From positions 1 through 64,000 of the forward strand of contig NZ_JAINRD010000026.1 of NCBI RefSeq assembly GCF_020400605.1: DNA of 64,000 nt, given 5' to 3'. This DNA comes from Streptomyces aculeolatus. GTDB lineage: Bacteria; Actinomycetota; Actinomycetes; Streptomycetales; Streptomycetaceae. Numbering within the stretch: the first letter of the stretch is position 1; every line of letters begins with the position of its first letter. The translations under genes were made by a program, and so were the position numbers. The notes below the pieces were generated by a model. That model was not told where the DNA came from. It did not search any database and saw only the letters and a program-made list of their open reading frames with translations. Below, in pieces: positions 9,701 to 16,802 of this stretch.

Positions 9701-9793
9701 TAACGGCGCGGGCACGGGTCCTGGCACCGGCGGCACCGCCCCGCCCGCCGTACCGGACGGGCCGCTCGGCGGGTTGCTGTCCGGGGTTCGCAT
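6707..9793 (-). CDS. cvnA: Conservon sensor histidine kinase-like protein CvnA
   Basis: A 1028-residue membrane sensor heading the conservon. A Pro/Gly-rich cytoplasmic N-terminus precedes a first membrane helix (about 112-132), an extracytoplasmic region resembling the nitrate/nitrite-sensing domain (about 150-400), a second helix (about 416-438) and a HAMP-like linker. The ATPase domain follows, with N-box ELVENAAQFSPP near 630 and G-box DRGLGMG near 660. The last ~280 residues are disordered, rich in Gly, Ala and Pro. No orthodox H-box phospho-acceptor is obvious, as is usual for CvnA. ATG at 9793 has GAGG upstream and is preferred over the GTG at 9799. Confidence 0.9.
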   Translation of the reverse strand: MRTPDSNPPSGPSGTAGGAVPPVPGPVPAPLRGRRAHAGPPADEPAPPPGPSAWERTHLPDGPDGPDGSGAPGAESAGEQGRSGGSGTGEAQSTPASGHRGRRRRFGPRTVRARVICLLTVPVVSLIALWGHATVGTAQDVSRLRQIEQVETEVRQPLAAAVAALQDERRAAAGYLAGPGDDRRGAYGAATVRTDRAVDRLRLDGGHTVAEGADLPRDVTRRLDGFVSGTESLRRLRTEVEARTTGWSRTYEEYTAAVGRAFDVSGALTGIQGAEAASEARVLLEFGRAGEMLAREDALLAAGQLRGSLSAAHHRAFADAASARAILEQGSAADLGGGEAEVWRQASTSEAYRELGELEEAVAAADSGTAAVAAAPAQAWDGPYEDVAGAIREVGREHAAAAAATDPFADGVLTPSGAAAILGLAAVAAALLISVRIGRGLIVELVGLRNSALELARRKLPHAMRRLRAGQEIDIAGEAPRGDPGDDEMAQVGEALTTVHRAALRAAVERAELASGISGVFVNLARRSQVLVHRQLALLDSMERRAEDPEELDDLFRLDHLTTRMRRHAESLIILSGAAPGRAWRMPVPLQSVVRAAVSEVEDYARVEVRALSDVAVVGAAVADLTHLLAELVENAAQFSPPHTKVRVYGEQVGNGYAIEVEDRGLGMGKEALAAANLRIRQSEALDLFDSDRLGLFVVSRLAARHGIQVSLRDSAYGGTTVVVLLPTALLEAAVEGALDPGAGTRGGAARPFPGGPVAGLPGGAKVPGLPPGRAGAPARTGADGGGSGARGAHGALKGARVTENGLPERRAGRALPGPWSTGPGPGRPAVGPVGERPVLASREDVVLLRARLGADPADGADGLEGAEGLDGADGPDGRAAVPDEEAGGGGAGGRTGAYAGRAGQEAAAVQSPGDVTELPRRVRQASMAPQLRLEPDSADGGTDAPGRADGGADTGSGDTAARRPGAAGIPAPRERTPEEARARMAAYRSGWLRGGGLPAGRPHGGEPGGERREPDETAHTPREGDRS

Positions 9794-9861
9794 GGCCACC
9801 TCATATCGGTTTGCGGGGACCGGCCCGCCCCGCGGGGTCCGTCCGGCCGGTGTGCGGGCGC

Positions 9862-9884
9862 GGCGCGGCCTGCTAGGCCGCGCC
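9862..9884 (-). terminator. Hairpin overlapping the stop of the MHYT gene
   Basis: A perfect 10-bp stem (GGCGCGGCCT with its complement) closes a 3-nt loop, and the TAG stop of the upstream MHYT gene (9873-9875) lies inside it. There is no T-run, as is common in this GC range. It separates the MHYT gene from cvnA, which starts at 9793. Confidence 0.5.
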
Positions 9885-10652
9885 GGGCGCTCGGGTCAGG
9901 CTCTGGGCGGAGACGGTGGCGGCGCGTTCCGCGGCGCTCGGCGTGAGCGCGATGAACGCCGAGGTGAGGAAGAGGTACGAGCCGAGTCCCACGGTCAGTG
10001 GGAAGATGAACTGCGTGGCGGTGGCCCCGGCCAGGGCCTCGGGCGAGGGTGTGACGGTCACGGACACGGCCGCCATCCCGGTGTAGTGCATGCTCGTGAT
10101 CGCCGCCCCCATGCAGAGGGAGGCGAGGCCCACGGCGAGCGGGGAGCGGATGTTGAGCGCGGCCCACAGCGCGGCGGTGGCCGTGGCCACCGCGATCAGG
10201 ATGGAGAGTGCGACTGCCGGGAGGTCGTAGGCGATCGACCCGTGCAGGCGTACGGCGGTCATCCCGATGTAGTGCATCGCGGCCACGCCGAGACCGGTGG
10301 CGAGGCCGGCGATCAGCATCGAGACGCCGCGGGCGCGTTCGGAGCCGAGCGCGAAGGCGCCGGCTCCGGCGACGGCCATGGCGACCACGAGGCTGAGGAC
10401 GGTGCGGGGGATGTCGTAGCGGATCTCGGTGCCGCTGACGCTGAAGCCCAGCATGGCGATGAAGTGCATCGTCCAGATGCCGGTCCCGATGGCGGACGCG
10501 CCGGTGAGGAGCCAGTTGCGCCGGGAGCGGGCGGTGGGGGCCGCCAGCGCCTGGTCGGTGCAGCGCAGCCCGAGCGCGGCGCCGAAGCACGCCATCGCGT
10601 ACGAGAGGACGGGTGTCAGCCACCCGTAGGCTGCGTGGTCGAGGTGTCCCAT
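9873..10652 (-). CDS. MHYT-domain membrane sensor protein
   Basis: A 259-residue protein with about seven membrane helices. Three MHYT motifs mark the domain: MHFIAM near residue 62, MHYIGM near 128 and MHYTGM near 190, each followed by the next helix. These conserved Met/His pairs are proposed to bind copper and sense O2, CO or NO. There is no attached GGDEF, EAL or kinase domain, so output must come from a partner. The gene lies just upstream of the conservon in the same direction, which makes CvnA a candidate partner, although a hairpin separates them. No convincing Shine-Dalgarno precedes the ATG. Confidence 0.88.
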   Translation of the reverse strand: MGHLDHAAYGWLTPVLSYAMACFGAALGLRCTDQALAAPTARSRRNWLLTGASAIGTGIWTMHFIAMLGFSVSGTEIRYDIPRTVLSLVVAMAVAGAGAFALGSERARGVSMLIAGLATGLGVAAMHYIGMTAVRLHGSIAYDLPAVALSILIAVATATAALWAALNIRSPLAVGLASLCMGAAITSMHYTGMAAVSVTVTPSPEALAGATATQFIFPLTVGLGSYLFLTSAFIALTPSAAERAATVSAQSLTRAPGAA

Positions 10653-10756
10653 GTCTCAGGGACGCTAGTCCGGTTGGGGGCGCACGACCGGGGCGCATGC
10701 CAAACCTGACTGAATTTGACAGAGTCATGCCCTCGACCGATCAGGCAGCACCTAAA

Positions 10757-10795
10757 GAGGCACATCCCTGTCACATTGGTGGTGACATGTGCCTC
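10757..10795 (-). terminator. Bulged hairpin downstream of the 60-aa membrane protein gene
   Basis: GAGGCACAT (10757-10765) pairs with ATGTGCCTC (10787-10795). After a 3-nt CCC bulge, TGTCA pairs with TGACA. On the minus strand it begins 33 nt after the stop at 10829 and is followed by TTTA, so it can terminate that transcript before the MHYT gene. A regulatory RNA element cannot be excluded. Confidence 0.5.
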
Positions 10796-10828
10796 GCGGT
10801 CGCGTGCCTCCGCAAAGGGGGCGCACGC

Positions 10829-11011
10829 TCAGCGGCCGAGTTCCTTGCGGGTCACCCTCTTGAGCCTGCGGCGCTGCCCGGGGTCGAGCGCCAGGTACGC
10901 GGCCACCGGCACACCGACTATCACCAGCACGGCGATCCAGAACGAGGTCAACCACCACAGCAGCAAGCCGACCGCCACCCCGCCGGCCGCGACTTTCCCT
11001 CGATTCGACAT
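10829..11011 (-). CDS. Small membrane protein, 60 residues
   Basis: A short protein with a basic N-terminus (MSNRGK), one long or two short hydrophobic helices between about residues 7 and 44 (rich in Val, Leu, Trp), and a basic C-terminus (GQRRRLKRVTRKELGR). No motif reveals a function. The ATG at 11011 has a strong GGAGG 7 bases upstream; the longer reading frame to 11116 lacks this. It stands alone between two hairpins. Confidence 0.7.
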   Translation of the reverse strand: MSNRGKVAAGGVAVGLLLWWLTSFWIAVLVIVGVPVAAYLALDPGQRRRLKRVTRKELGR

Positions 11012-11134
11012 CTTCCTGCCTCCTACAGCGGCGGCACACCGCCCTCGACTGGGGAACGGCTGCGCCGCTCCCCCGGTTCCTTTATCCCATGACCGGAGCC
11101 GGAGGGCGTCATACATGTGGATGAGGGACCCATT

Positions 11135-11200
11135 ACGGGACGGGCGTCCTTTACGGGACGCGAGGGGCGCACCCGCTCACGGGACGGCGGGGGTGCGCCC
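11135..11200 (-). terminator. Desaturase terminator hairpin with ACGGGACG repeats
   Basis: GGGCGCACCC (11165-11174) pairs perfectly with GGGTGCGCCC (11191-11200) across a 16-nt loop. On the minus strand it starts 25 nt after the desaturase stop. Three copies of ACGGGACG lie at 11135, 11153 and 11179, the last within the loop. Confidence 0.5.
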
Positions 11201-11225
11201 GGCCGCGGGCGGCGGCAGCGCGCCC

Positions 11226-12278
11226 CTACGGGGCGGCAGGGGTGCGCAGCGGCTCGCCGACCTCGTGCATGTGCTCCAGCGCCAGCCGGTACGACTCGAC
11301 GGCGCTGGTCTGCGCGTACGGCAGCCCGAGCGAAGCGCAGTGCGCGCGCACCAGCGGCTGGACACGGCGCAGGTGGGGGCGGGGCATGTTGGGGAAGAGG
11401 TGGTGCTCGATCTGGTAGTTCAGGCCGCCCATCAGCCAGTCGGTGACGGCGCCGCCGCGCACGTTGCGGGAGGTGAGCACCTGGCGGCGCAGGTGGCCCC
11501 AGTCGTCGTCGCCGGCCTCGGGCATCTCCATGCCCTTGTGGTTGGGCGCGAAGCACATCCCCAGGTGCAGGCCGAAGACCGCGTGCTGCACCAGCGCGAA
11601 GACCACCGCCTTGCCGGGCGACATGGCGGTCAGCAGCAGGGTCGCGTAGCCGATCACGTGGGCGCCGAGGAGGACCGCTTCGAGGCGGCGCTCGCCCGGG
11701 TCCTGCCGGCGCAGGTCCTGCCAGCTGGAGACCTTCAGCGCAATGCCCTCCAGGAGCAGCATCGGGAAGAACAGGGCGGCCTGGTGGCGGGTGAGCCAGC
11801 GGGCGAAGCCCTCGCGCTGCGCGGCCTGGCGCTGGGTCCACACCAGCGCGCCGACGCCGACGTCCGGGTCCTTGTCCACGTGGTTGGGGTTGGCGTGGTG
11901 GCGGTTGTGCTTGTCGGTCCACCAGTGGTAGCTCATGCCGATCAGCAGGTTGCCGTGGAAGAGCCCGAGCGCCCGGTTGGCCTTGCGGGTCCCGGCTATC
12001 TGCGCGTGACCGGAGTCGTGCCCGATGAAGGCGGTACGGGTGGTGAAGACCGCGGCCGGCACCGCGAGGAAGAGGGTCCACCAGGTGTTGCCCAGGAGGT
12101 GGATGCCGACGCCGGTGGCGGCCAGCGCCAGCAGCGTGATCGCGATGCTGAACCCGTACCAGCCGCGCCGCCGGCGCAGCAGCCCGGCGGCCTTCACCTC
12201 CCGCAGCAGCGGCGTGAACTCCGAACTCCTGGCGGTGGCCGACCCCTTGGCGGTCGGCGTGACAGCGGCCTGCGGCAT
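11226..12278 (-). CDS. Membrane fatty acid desaturase (acyl-lipid/acyl-CoA type)
   Basis: A 350-residue di-iron membrane desaturase that introduces double bonds into membrane acyl chains. The three histidine boxes are HDSGH (near residue 86), HNRHHANPNH (near 122) and EHHLFP (near 288), with paired hydrophobic helices near 45-85 and 185-225. This is the front-end/linoleoyl-type arrangement found in many streptomycete desaturases. A GGAGG site lies 5 bases before the ATG. The gene is divergent from the SNF2 helicase, with 241 bp between them. Confidence 0.9.
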   Translation of the reverse strand: MPQAAVTPTAKGSATARSSEFTPLLREVKAAGLLRRRRGWYGFSIAITLLALAATGVGIHLLGNTWWTLFLAVPAAVFTTRTAFIGHDSGHAQIAGTRKANRALGLFHGNLLIGMSYHWWTDKHNRHHANPNHVDKDPDVGVGALVWTQRQAAQREGFARWLTRHQAALFFPMLLLEGIALKVSSWQDLRRQDPGERRLEAVLLGAHVIGYATLLLTAMSPGKAVVFALVQHAVFGLHLGMCFAPNHKGMEMPEAGDDDWGHLRRQVLTSRNVRGGAVTDWLMGGLNYQIEHHLFPNMPRPHLRRVQPLVRAHCASLGLPYAQTSAVESYRLALEHMHEVGEPLRTPAAP

Positions 12279-12377
12279 GGCGCCTCCGGTCTCTCGGTGC
12301 GAGGACCTCGACGCTACGGAACCGGACAGCTCGGCGCGGTGACGTCAGCACCCGGACCACCCGGGTGCAATCCACCC

Positions 12378-12393
12378 GGCACAAGGTAGTGCC
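12378..12393. promoter_or_regulatory. Weak inverted repeat upstream of the desaturase gene
   Basis: GGCAC and GTGCC are separated by AAGGTA, about 100 bp upstream of the desaturase start, within the 241-bp divergent region 12279-12519. The 5-bp arms are short, so a regulator site is only possible. A further TTGATCA lies at 12434. Nothing else in this region stands out. Confidence 0.25.
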
Positions 12394-12519
12394 AGATACA
12401 CCCCCCGCCACCCCGCACGCGGAAAAGTGAAGTTGATCACTCCCCCTCGGCGTCCGGTTCGGCACCGTCTGAGGTACCCTCGACCGCCCGGTAGTCAAAC
12501 TTGAGGAGTGCGTCCGTAC

Positions 12520-15405
12520 GTGACCGCCCTTCCCCCGCTCTCCCACTGCGCCGCCCTGTTCCTCCCCGCCGAACCCGCCCGTGCGGGCCGGATGGCCTTC
12601 TGGCTCCCGACCTCGGACGACGCCCCCGCCGCCGGGCCGCCCGACCACTCCCGCGGCACCCCCGCGGAACTGACCGTCGCCGACCCCGGCGGCGGCGTCC
12701 GGGACGTGCCGGCGCTGCTGCTGCCCGCCGCGGACGCCGTGCCCGTGCTCACCCGCGCGCGAGCGGCGCACGCCGCCGGCGCGCACGGCGTGCACCCCGC
12801 CGCCGTCTTCTGGGGCACCGCCGCGCTGCTGGCGCTGCGCCTCGCCGCGCGCGGCAAGCTGCTGCCCGGGCTGAGCACGGGCGCCTACGACGCCTGGCGC
12901 TGCGGCCCGCTGGGCGAGGACGACGTACGGCAGCTGCGCGAGCTGGCCGCGGCGATGCCGCCGGCGGCCCATGCCGCGCCGCAGCCGGCGGACGGCGGCC
13001 CGGAGGAGCCGGCCCGCGCCGGCGCCCCGGACGGCCGCCGCCCCGGCGTGCTCCTCCCCGACCCCGAGCACCTGCTGCGCACCTTCCTCGACGCCGTCGC
13101 CGACGGCCTGCCCCGCTCCCCCGCCGCCGTCCTCGCCACCGGCGGCCGGGCCTTCGCCGCACCCGAGCCGGAGCACGTCCCGGAGCAGCGCGCCTGGGCC
13201 GACGACGTCGCCGCCGGGCACGACGCGGGCGTACGCGTCTCGCTGCGCGTCGACATGGACACCACCGGCGACCGCCCGGCCTTCCGCGCCGTCGTCCAGC
13301 TGCACGGCACCGCGGACCCCACCCTCCTCGCCGACGCCGCCGACGTCTGGGCCGGCACGGCGGCGCACTTCGGCCCCGGCGCCCGGATGCAGGCCCTGCT
13401 CACCCTGCGCCGCGCCGCCCACGCCTGGGACGCGCTCTCCCCGCTGCTGTCGGCCGCCGTGCCCGACGCCGTCGACCTGGGCGACGACGACCTCGCCGCG
13501 CTCCTCGGCCCCGGCGCCCGCGACCTGGCCGCGGCCGGCGTCGAGATCCACTGGCCCCGTGACCTGACCCGCCACCTCACCGCCCGCGCCGTCGTCGGCC
13601 CCGCCGACGACCCGGACGGCCGCCGCCCCGGCCCGTCCTACCTGTCGGCCGACGCCCTCGTCGCGTTCGGCTGGCGCTACGCGGTCGGCGACGTGGAGCT
13701 GACCCGCGCCGAGCTGGACCGGCTGGCCGAGGCCGCCCGCCCGGTGGTGCGGCTGCGCGACCGCTGGGTGCTGGTCGACCCCGAGTCCGTACGCCGCGCG
13801 CTGGACCGCAAGGACGCCGACCTGACCCCCGTCGACGCCCTCGGCGCCGCGCTCACCGGCGAGATCGACGACCCGGCCGTGCCGGGCGGGCGCGTCGAGG
13901 TCGCGGCGAGCGGCTGGCTCGACACGCTGCGCAAGCGCATCGCGGACCCCGAGGAGCAGAGCGAGCCGACCGCCCCTCCCGCGGCCCTCGCCGCGACCCT
14001 GCGCGACTACCAGCTGCGCGGACTCGGGTGGCTGCGCCGCATGACCTCCCTCGGCCTCGGCGGCTGCCTCGCGGACGACATGGGCCTGGGCAAGACCATC
14101 ACGCTCATCTCGCTGCACCTCGACCGGCAGGAGTACGACGAGACCGCGGGCCCGACGCTGGTGGTCTGCCCCGCCTCGCTGCTGGGCAACTGGCAGCGGG
14201 AGATCGAGCGCTTCGCGCCCGGCACGCCGGTGCGCCGCTTCCACGGCGGCGGCCGGTCGCTGGAAGCGCTGGCGGACGGCGAGTTCGTGCTCACGACGTA
14301 CGGGACGATGCGGCTCGACGCCGAGCGGCTGGCGGCGGCGGGCTGGTCGCTCGTCGTCGCCGACGAGGCGCAGCACGTCAAGAACCCCTTCTCCGCGACC
14401 GCCAGGGCGCTGCGCACCATCCCCTCCAAGGCGCGCGTCGCACTGACCGGCACGCCGGTGGAGAACAACCTCTCCGAGCTGTGGGCGATCCTCGACTGGA
14501 CCACCCCCGGACTGCTGGGCCCGCTGCGGCGGTTCCGTACGCGCTACGCGGACGCCGCCGAATCCGGCGCGCACACCGACGCCGAGCGGCTGGCCCGCCT
14601 CGTCCGCCCCTTCCTGCTGCGCCGCCGCAAGTCCGACCCGGGCATCGCGCCGGAGCTGCCCCGCAAGACCGAGACGGACCGGGCGGTGGCGCTGACCGCG
14701 GAACAGGCCGGGCTGTACGAGGCGGTGGTGCGCGAGACGCTCGCGGCGATCGCCGAGGCGGACGCCATGGCCAGGCGCGGGCTGATCCTCAAGCTGATGA
14801 CCGCGCTGAAGCAGATCTGCAACCACCCCGCGCAGTATCTGAAGGAGGACAGTCCGCGCATCCCCGGCCGCTCGGGGAAGCTCGAACTCCTCGACGAGCT
14901 GCTCGAGGTGATCCTCGCCGAGGACGGCAGCGCGCTGGTCTTCACGCAGTACGTGCAGATGGCCCGGCTGCTCCAGGCGCACCTCGCGGCGCGCGGCGTC
15001 CCGGCCCAACTGCTGCACGGCGGCACGCCGGTGCCGGAGCGCGAGGAGCTGGTACGGCGCTTCCAGGACGGCGAGGTGCCGGTCTTCCTGCTCTCGCTGA
15101 AGGCCGCCGGCACCGGCCTGAACCTCACCCGCGCCGGCCACGTCGTGCACTACGACCGCTGGTGGAACCCCGCCGTCGAGGCGCAGGCCACCGACCGCGC
15201 GTACCGCATCGGGCAGACGCAGCCCGTGCAGGTCCACAGGCTGATCGCCGAGGGCACGATCGAGGACCGCATCGCGCGGATGCTCCAGCACAAGCAGGGC
15301 CTCGCGGACGCCGTCCTCGGCGGCGGCGAGGCGGCGATCACCGAACTGTCCGACGAGCAACTGGCGGAGCTGGTCCGGCTGGCCGGGCCGCGAGGGGGCG
15401 AGTGA
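12520..15405 (+). CDS. SNF2-family DEAD/DEAH helicase
   Basis: A 961-residue Snf2/Rad54-like ATPase. The N-terminal ~480 residues carry the bacterial SNF2-associated region. The ATPase core shows ADDMGLGKT (about 517-525), DEAQH (about 614), TGTPVENNL (about 647) and the C-terminal helicase motif TDRAYRIGQ (about 891). Such proteins remodel protein-DNA complexes or translocate on duplex DNA. The GTG at 12520 has GAGGAG upstream and is preferred to the GTG at 12508 that overlaps that site. The stop overlaps the ATG of the SWIM gene (ATGA), so the two are translationally coupled. Confidence 0.9.
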   Translation: MTALPPLSHCAALFLPAEPARAGRMAFWLPTSDDAPAAGPPDHSRGTPAELTVADPGGGVRDVPALLLPAADAVPVLTRARAAHAAGAHGVHPAAVFWGTAALLALRLAARGKLLPGLSTGAYDAWRCGPLGEDDVRQLRELAAAMPPAAHAAPQPADGGPEEPARAGAPDGRRPGVLLPDPEHLLRTFLDAVADGLPRSPAAVLATGGRAFAAPEPEHVPEQRAWADDVAAGHDAGVRVSLRVDMDTTGDRPAFRAVVQLHGTADPTLLADAADVWAGTAAHFGPGARMQALLTLRRAAHAWDALSPLLSAAVPDAVDLGDDDLAALLGPGARDLAAAGVEIHWPRDLTRHLTARAVVGPADDPDGRRPGPSYLSADALVAFGWRYAVGDVELTRAELDRLAEAARPVVRLRDRWVLVDPESVRRALDRKDADLTPVDALGAALTGEIDDPAVPGGRVEVAASGWLDTLRKRIADPEEQSEPTAPPAALAATLRDYQLRGLGWLRRMTSLGLGGCLADDMGLGKTITLISLHLDRQEYDETAGPTLVVCPASLLGNWQREIERFAPGTPVRRFHGGGRSLEALADGEFVLTTYGTMRLDAERLAAAGWSLVVADEAQHVKNPFSATARALRTIPSKARVALTGTPVENNLSELWAILDWTTPGLLGPLRRFRTRYADAAESGAHTDAERLARLVRPFLLRRRKSDPGIAPELPRKTETDRAVALTAEQAGLYEAVVRETLAAIAEADAMARRGLILKLMTALKQICNHPAQYLKEDSPRIPGRSGKLELLDELLEVILAEDGSALVFTQYVQMARLLQAHLAARGVPAQLLHGGTPVPEREELVRRFQDGEVPVFLLSLKAAGTGLNLTRAGHVVHYDRWWNPAVEAQATDRAYRIGQTQPVQVHRLIAEGTIEDRIARMLQHKQGLADAVLGGGEAAITELSDEQLAELVRLAGPRGGE

Positions 15406-16715
15406 TGACCGAGCAGGAGGAGATGACCTTCGAGGCGCTGCCGCCGAGCCAGGGCCGCGGGTTCGCGCACACGTGGTGGGGGCGGGCCTGGCAGAAGGCG
15501 CTGGAGGACACCGTGCTGGACGCCACGCTGCTGCGCCGCGGACGCAAGCACGCGCGCGCGGGCGCGGTGGGCGCGGTCGCGGTGCGGCCGGGGCGGCTCA
15601 CGGCGCGGGTGCTGGGCGCGGACCGCACGCCGTACCGCACGGACGTGCTCGTGCAGCAGCTCGACGACGCCGACTGGGAGCGGCTGCTCGACACGATCGC
15701 CGACCGCGCGGGGCACATCGCGGCGCTGCTGGACCGGGACATGCCGCCGGAGCTGGACGAGGACGCGGCGGCGGCGGGGGTGTCGCTGCTGCCCGGGATC
15801 GGTGACCTGCAGCCGGAGTGCGGCTGCGGGGAGTGGGACCACTGCGAGCACACGGCGGCGCTGAGCTACCTGGTGGCGCGGCTGCTGGACGCGGATCCGT
15901 TCGTACTGCTGCTGATGCGCGGGCGGGGCGAGTCGAGGCTGCTGGCGGACCTCCAGGAGCGGAGCGCGTCACGGGGTTCCGCGGCGGACGCGGACTCCGC
16001 GGAGAGGCCGGGCGTACGCGCCGAGGAGGCGTACGCGAGGGCGGCGTCGCTGCCGCCGCTGCCCCCTCCGCCGGGCCCCGTCTCCGAGCCGGGTACGCCC
16101 CCGGTGCTCACCGGCGGCGCGGATCCGGCACCGGGGCTGGACGTGGCGGCGCTGGAGTACCTGGTGGCGGACACGGCGGTACGGGCCCGCAGGCTGCTGG
16201 CCGACGCCCTGGCGCCGGACCACGCGCGGGCGCCGCTGCCGCGGGAGCTGACGGTGTCGCAGGACGCGGTGCGGATGGCGGCGTCGGCGTCGGCGGTGGG
16301 GCCGCCGGGGCCGGGCGGCGGTCCGTATGCGGACGGGGGCGGCGTGGCGGCGCGGATCGCCGTGCGGCTGGCCCGGGGCAGCGGACGGGACCGGGGCGGG
16401 ATGGAGCGTGCGGTACGGGCCTGGCGCGACGGCGGCGCCGCGGGCCTCGCGGTGCTGGAGGAGGACTGGACCCCGGACCCGGCGGCGCTGGCCCGCGCCA
16501 CCGACCAGCTGGCCGCCGCCTGGGAGCCGGGTACCCGGCCCGACCTCCGCGCGACGGGCACCCGCTGGACGGCGGTGGGCAAGGGCGCCCAGCTCCGCTA
16601 CGGCCCCGACGGCCGCTGGTGGCCGTACCGCAAGGAGGGCACCACCTGGACCCCGGCGGGCCCTTCGGCCCCGGACCCGGCGTCGGCGCTGGCCACGGTC
16701 CTGGAGGACGCCTGA
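15405..16715 (+). CDS. SWIM zinc-finger protein partnered with SNF2 helicase
   Basis: A 436-residue protein with a SWIM zinc finger: CGCGEWDHCEH around residues 138-148 fits CxC-x(n)-CxH. The N-terminal segment GRGFAHTWWGRAWQKALEDT is typical of bacterial SWIM proteins next to SNF2 helicases. The middle (about 200-245) is Pro-rich and low complexity, and the C-terminal ~120 residues contain RYGPDGRWWPYRKEG. SWIM domains bind DNA or protein; the pair is widespread in actinobacteria but its role is not settled. Its ATG overlaps the helicase stop. Confidence 0.88.
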   Translation: MTEQEEMTFEALPPSQGRGFAHTWWGRAWQKALEDTVLDATLLRRGRKHARAGAVGAVAVRPGRLTARVLGADRTPYRTDVLVQQLDDADWERLLDTIADRAGHIAALLDRDMPPELDEDAAAAGVSLLPGIGDLQPECGCGEWDHCEHTAALSYLVARLLDADPFVLLLMRGRGESRLLADLQERSASRGSAADADSAERPGVRAEEAYARAASLPPLPPPPGPVSEPGTPPVLTGGADPAPGLDVAALEYLVADTAVRARRLLADALAPDHARAPLPRELTVSQDAVRMAASASAVGPPGPGGGPYADGGGVAARIAVRLARGSGRDRGGMERAVRAWRDGGAAGLAVLEEDWTPDPAALARATDQLAAAWEPGTRPDLRATGTRWTAVGKGAQLRYGPDGRWWPYRKEGTTWTPAGPSAPDPASALATVLEDA

Positions 16716-16740
16716 CCCGGGATTCCGGGGTGCCGCCCTC

Positions 16741-16771
16741 GCCGCAGGCGGGCCCCGCCGCCGCCTGCGGC
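16741..16771. terminator. Bidirectional terminator hairpin
   Basis: GCCGCAGGCGG (16741-16751) is perfectly complementary to 16761-16771, with a 9-nt loop. It lies midway between the convergent SWIM and citrate synthase genes and can serve both strands. Confidence 0.65.
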
Positions 16772-16802
16772 GTGCGGCCCGCACGGGCGCGGGGCCCGGT
16801 GT

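Noticed and set aside
11023..15360. Very long minus-strand open frame opposite the SNF2 helicase gene
   Set aside because: It spans the real desaturase and helicase genes, shows repetitive Gly/Arg/Val composition and no domain; GC-rich codon bias creates such open antisense frames.
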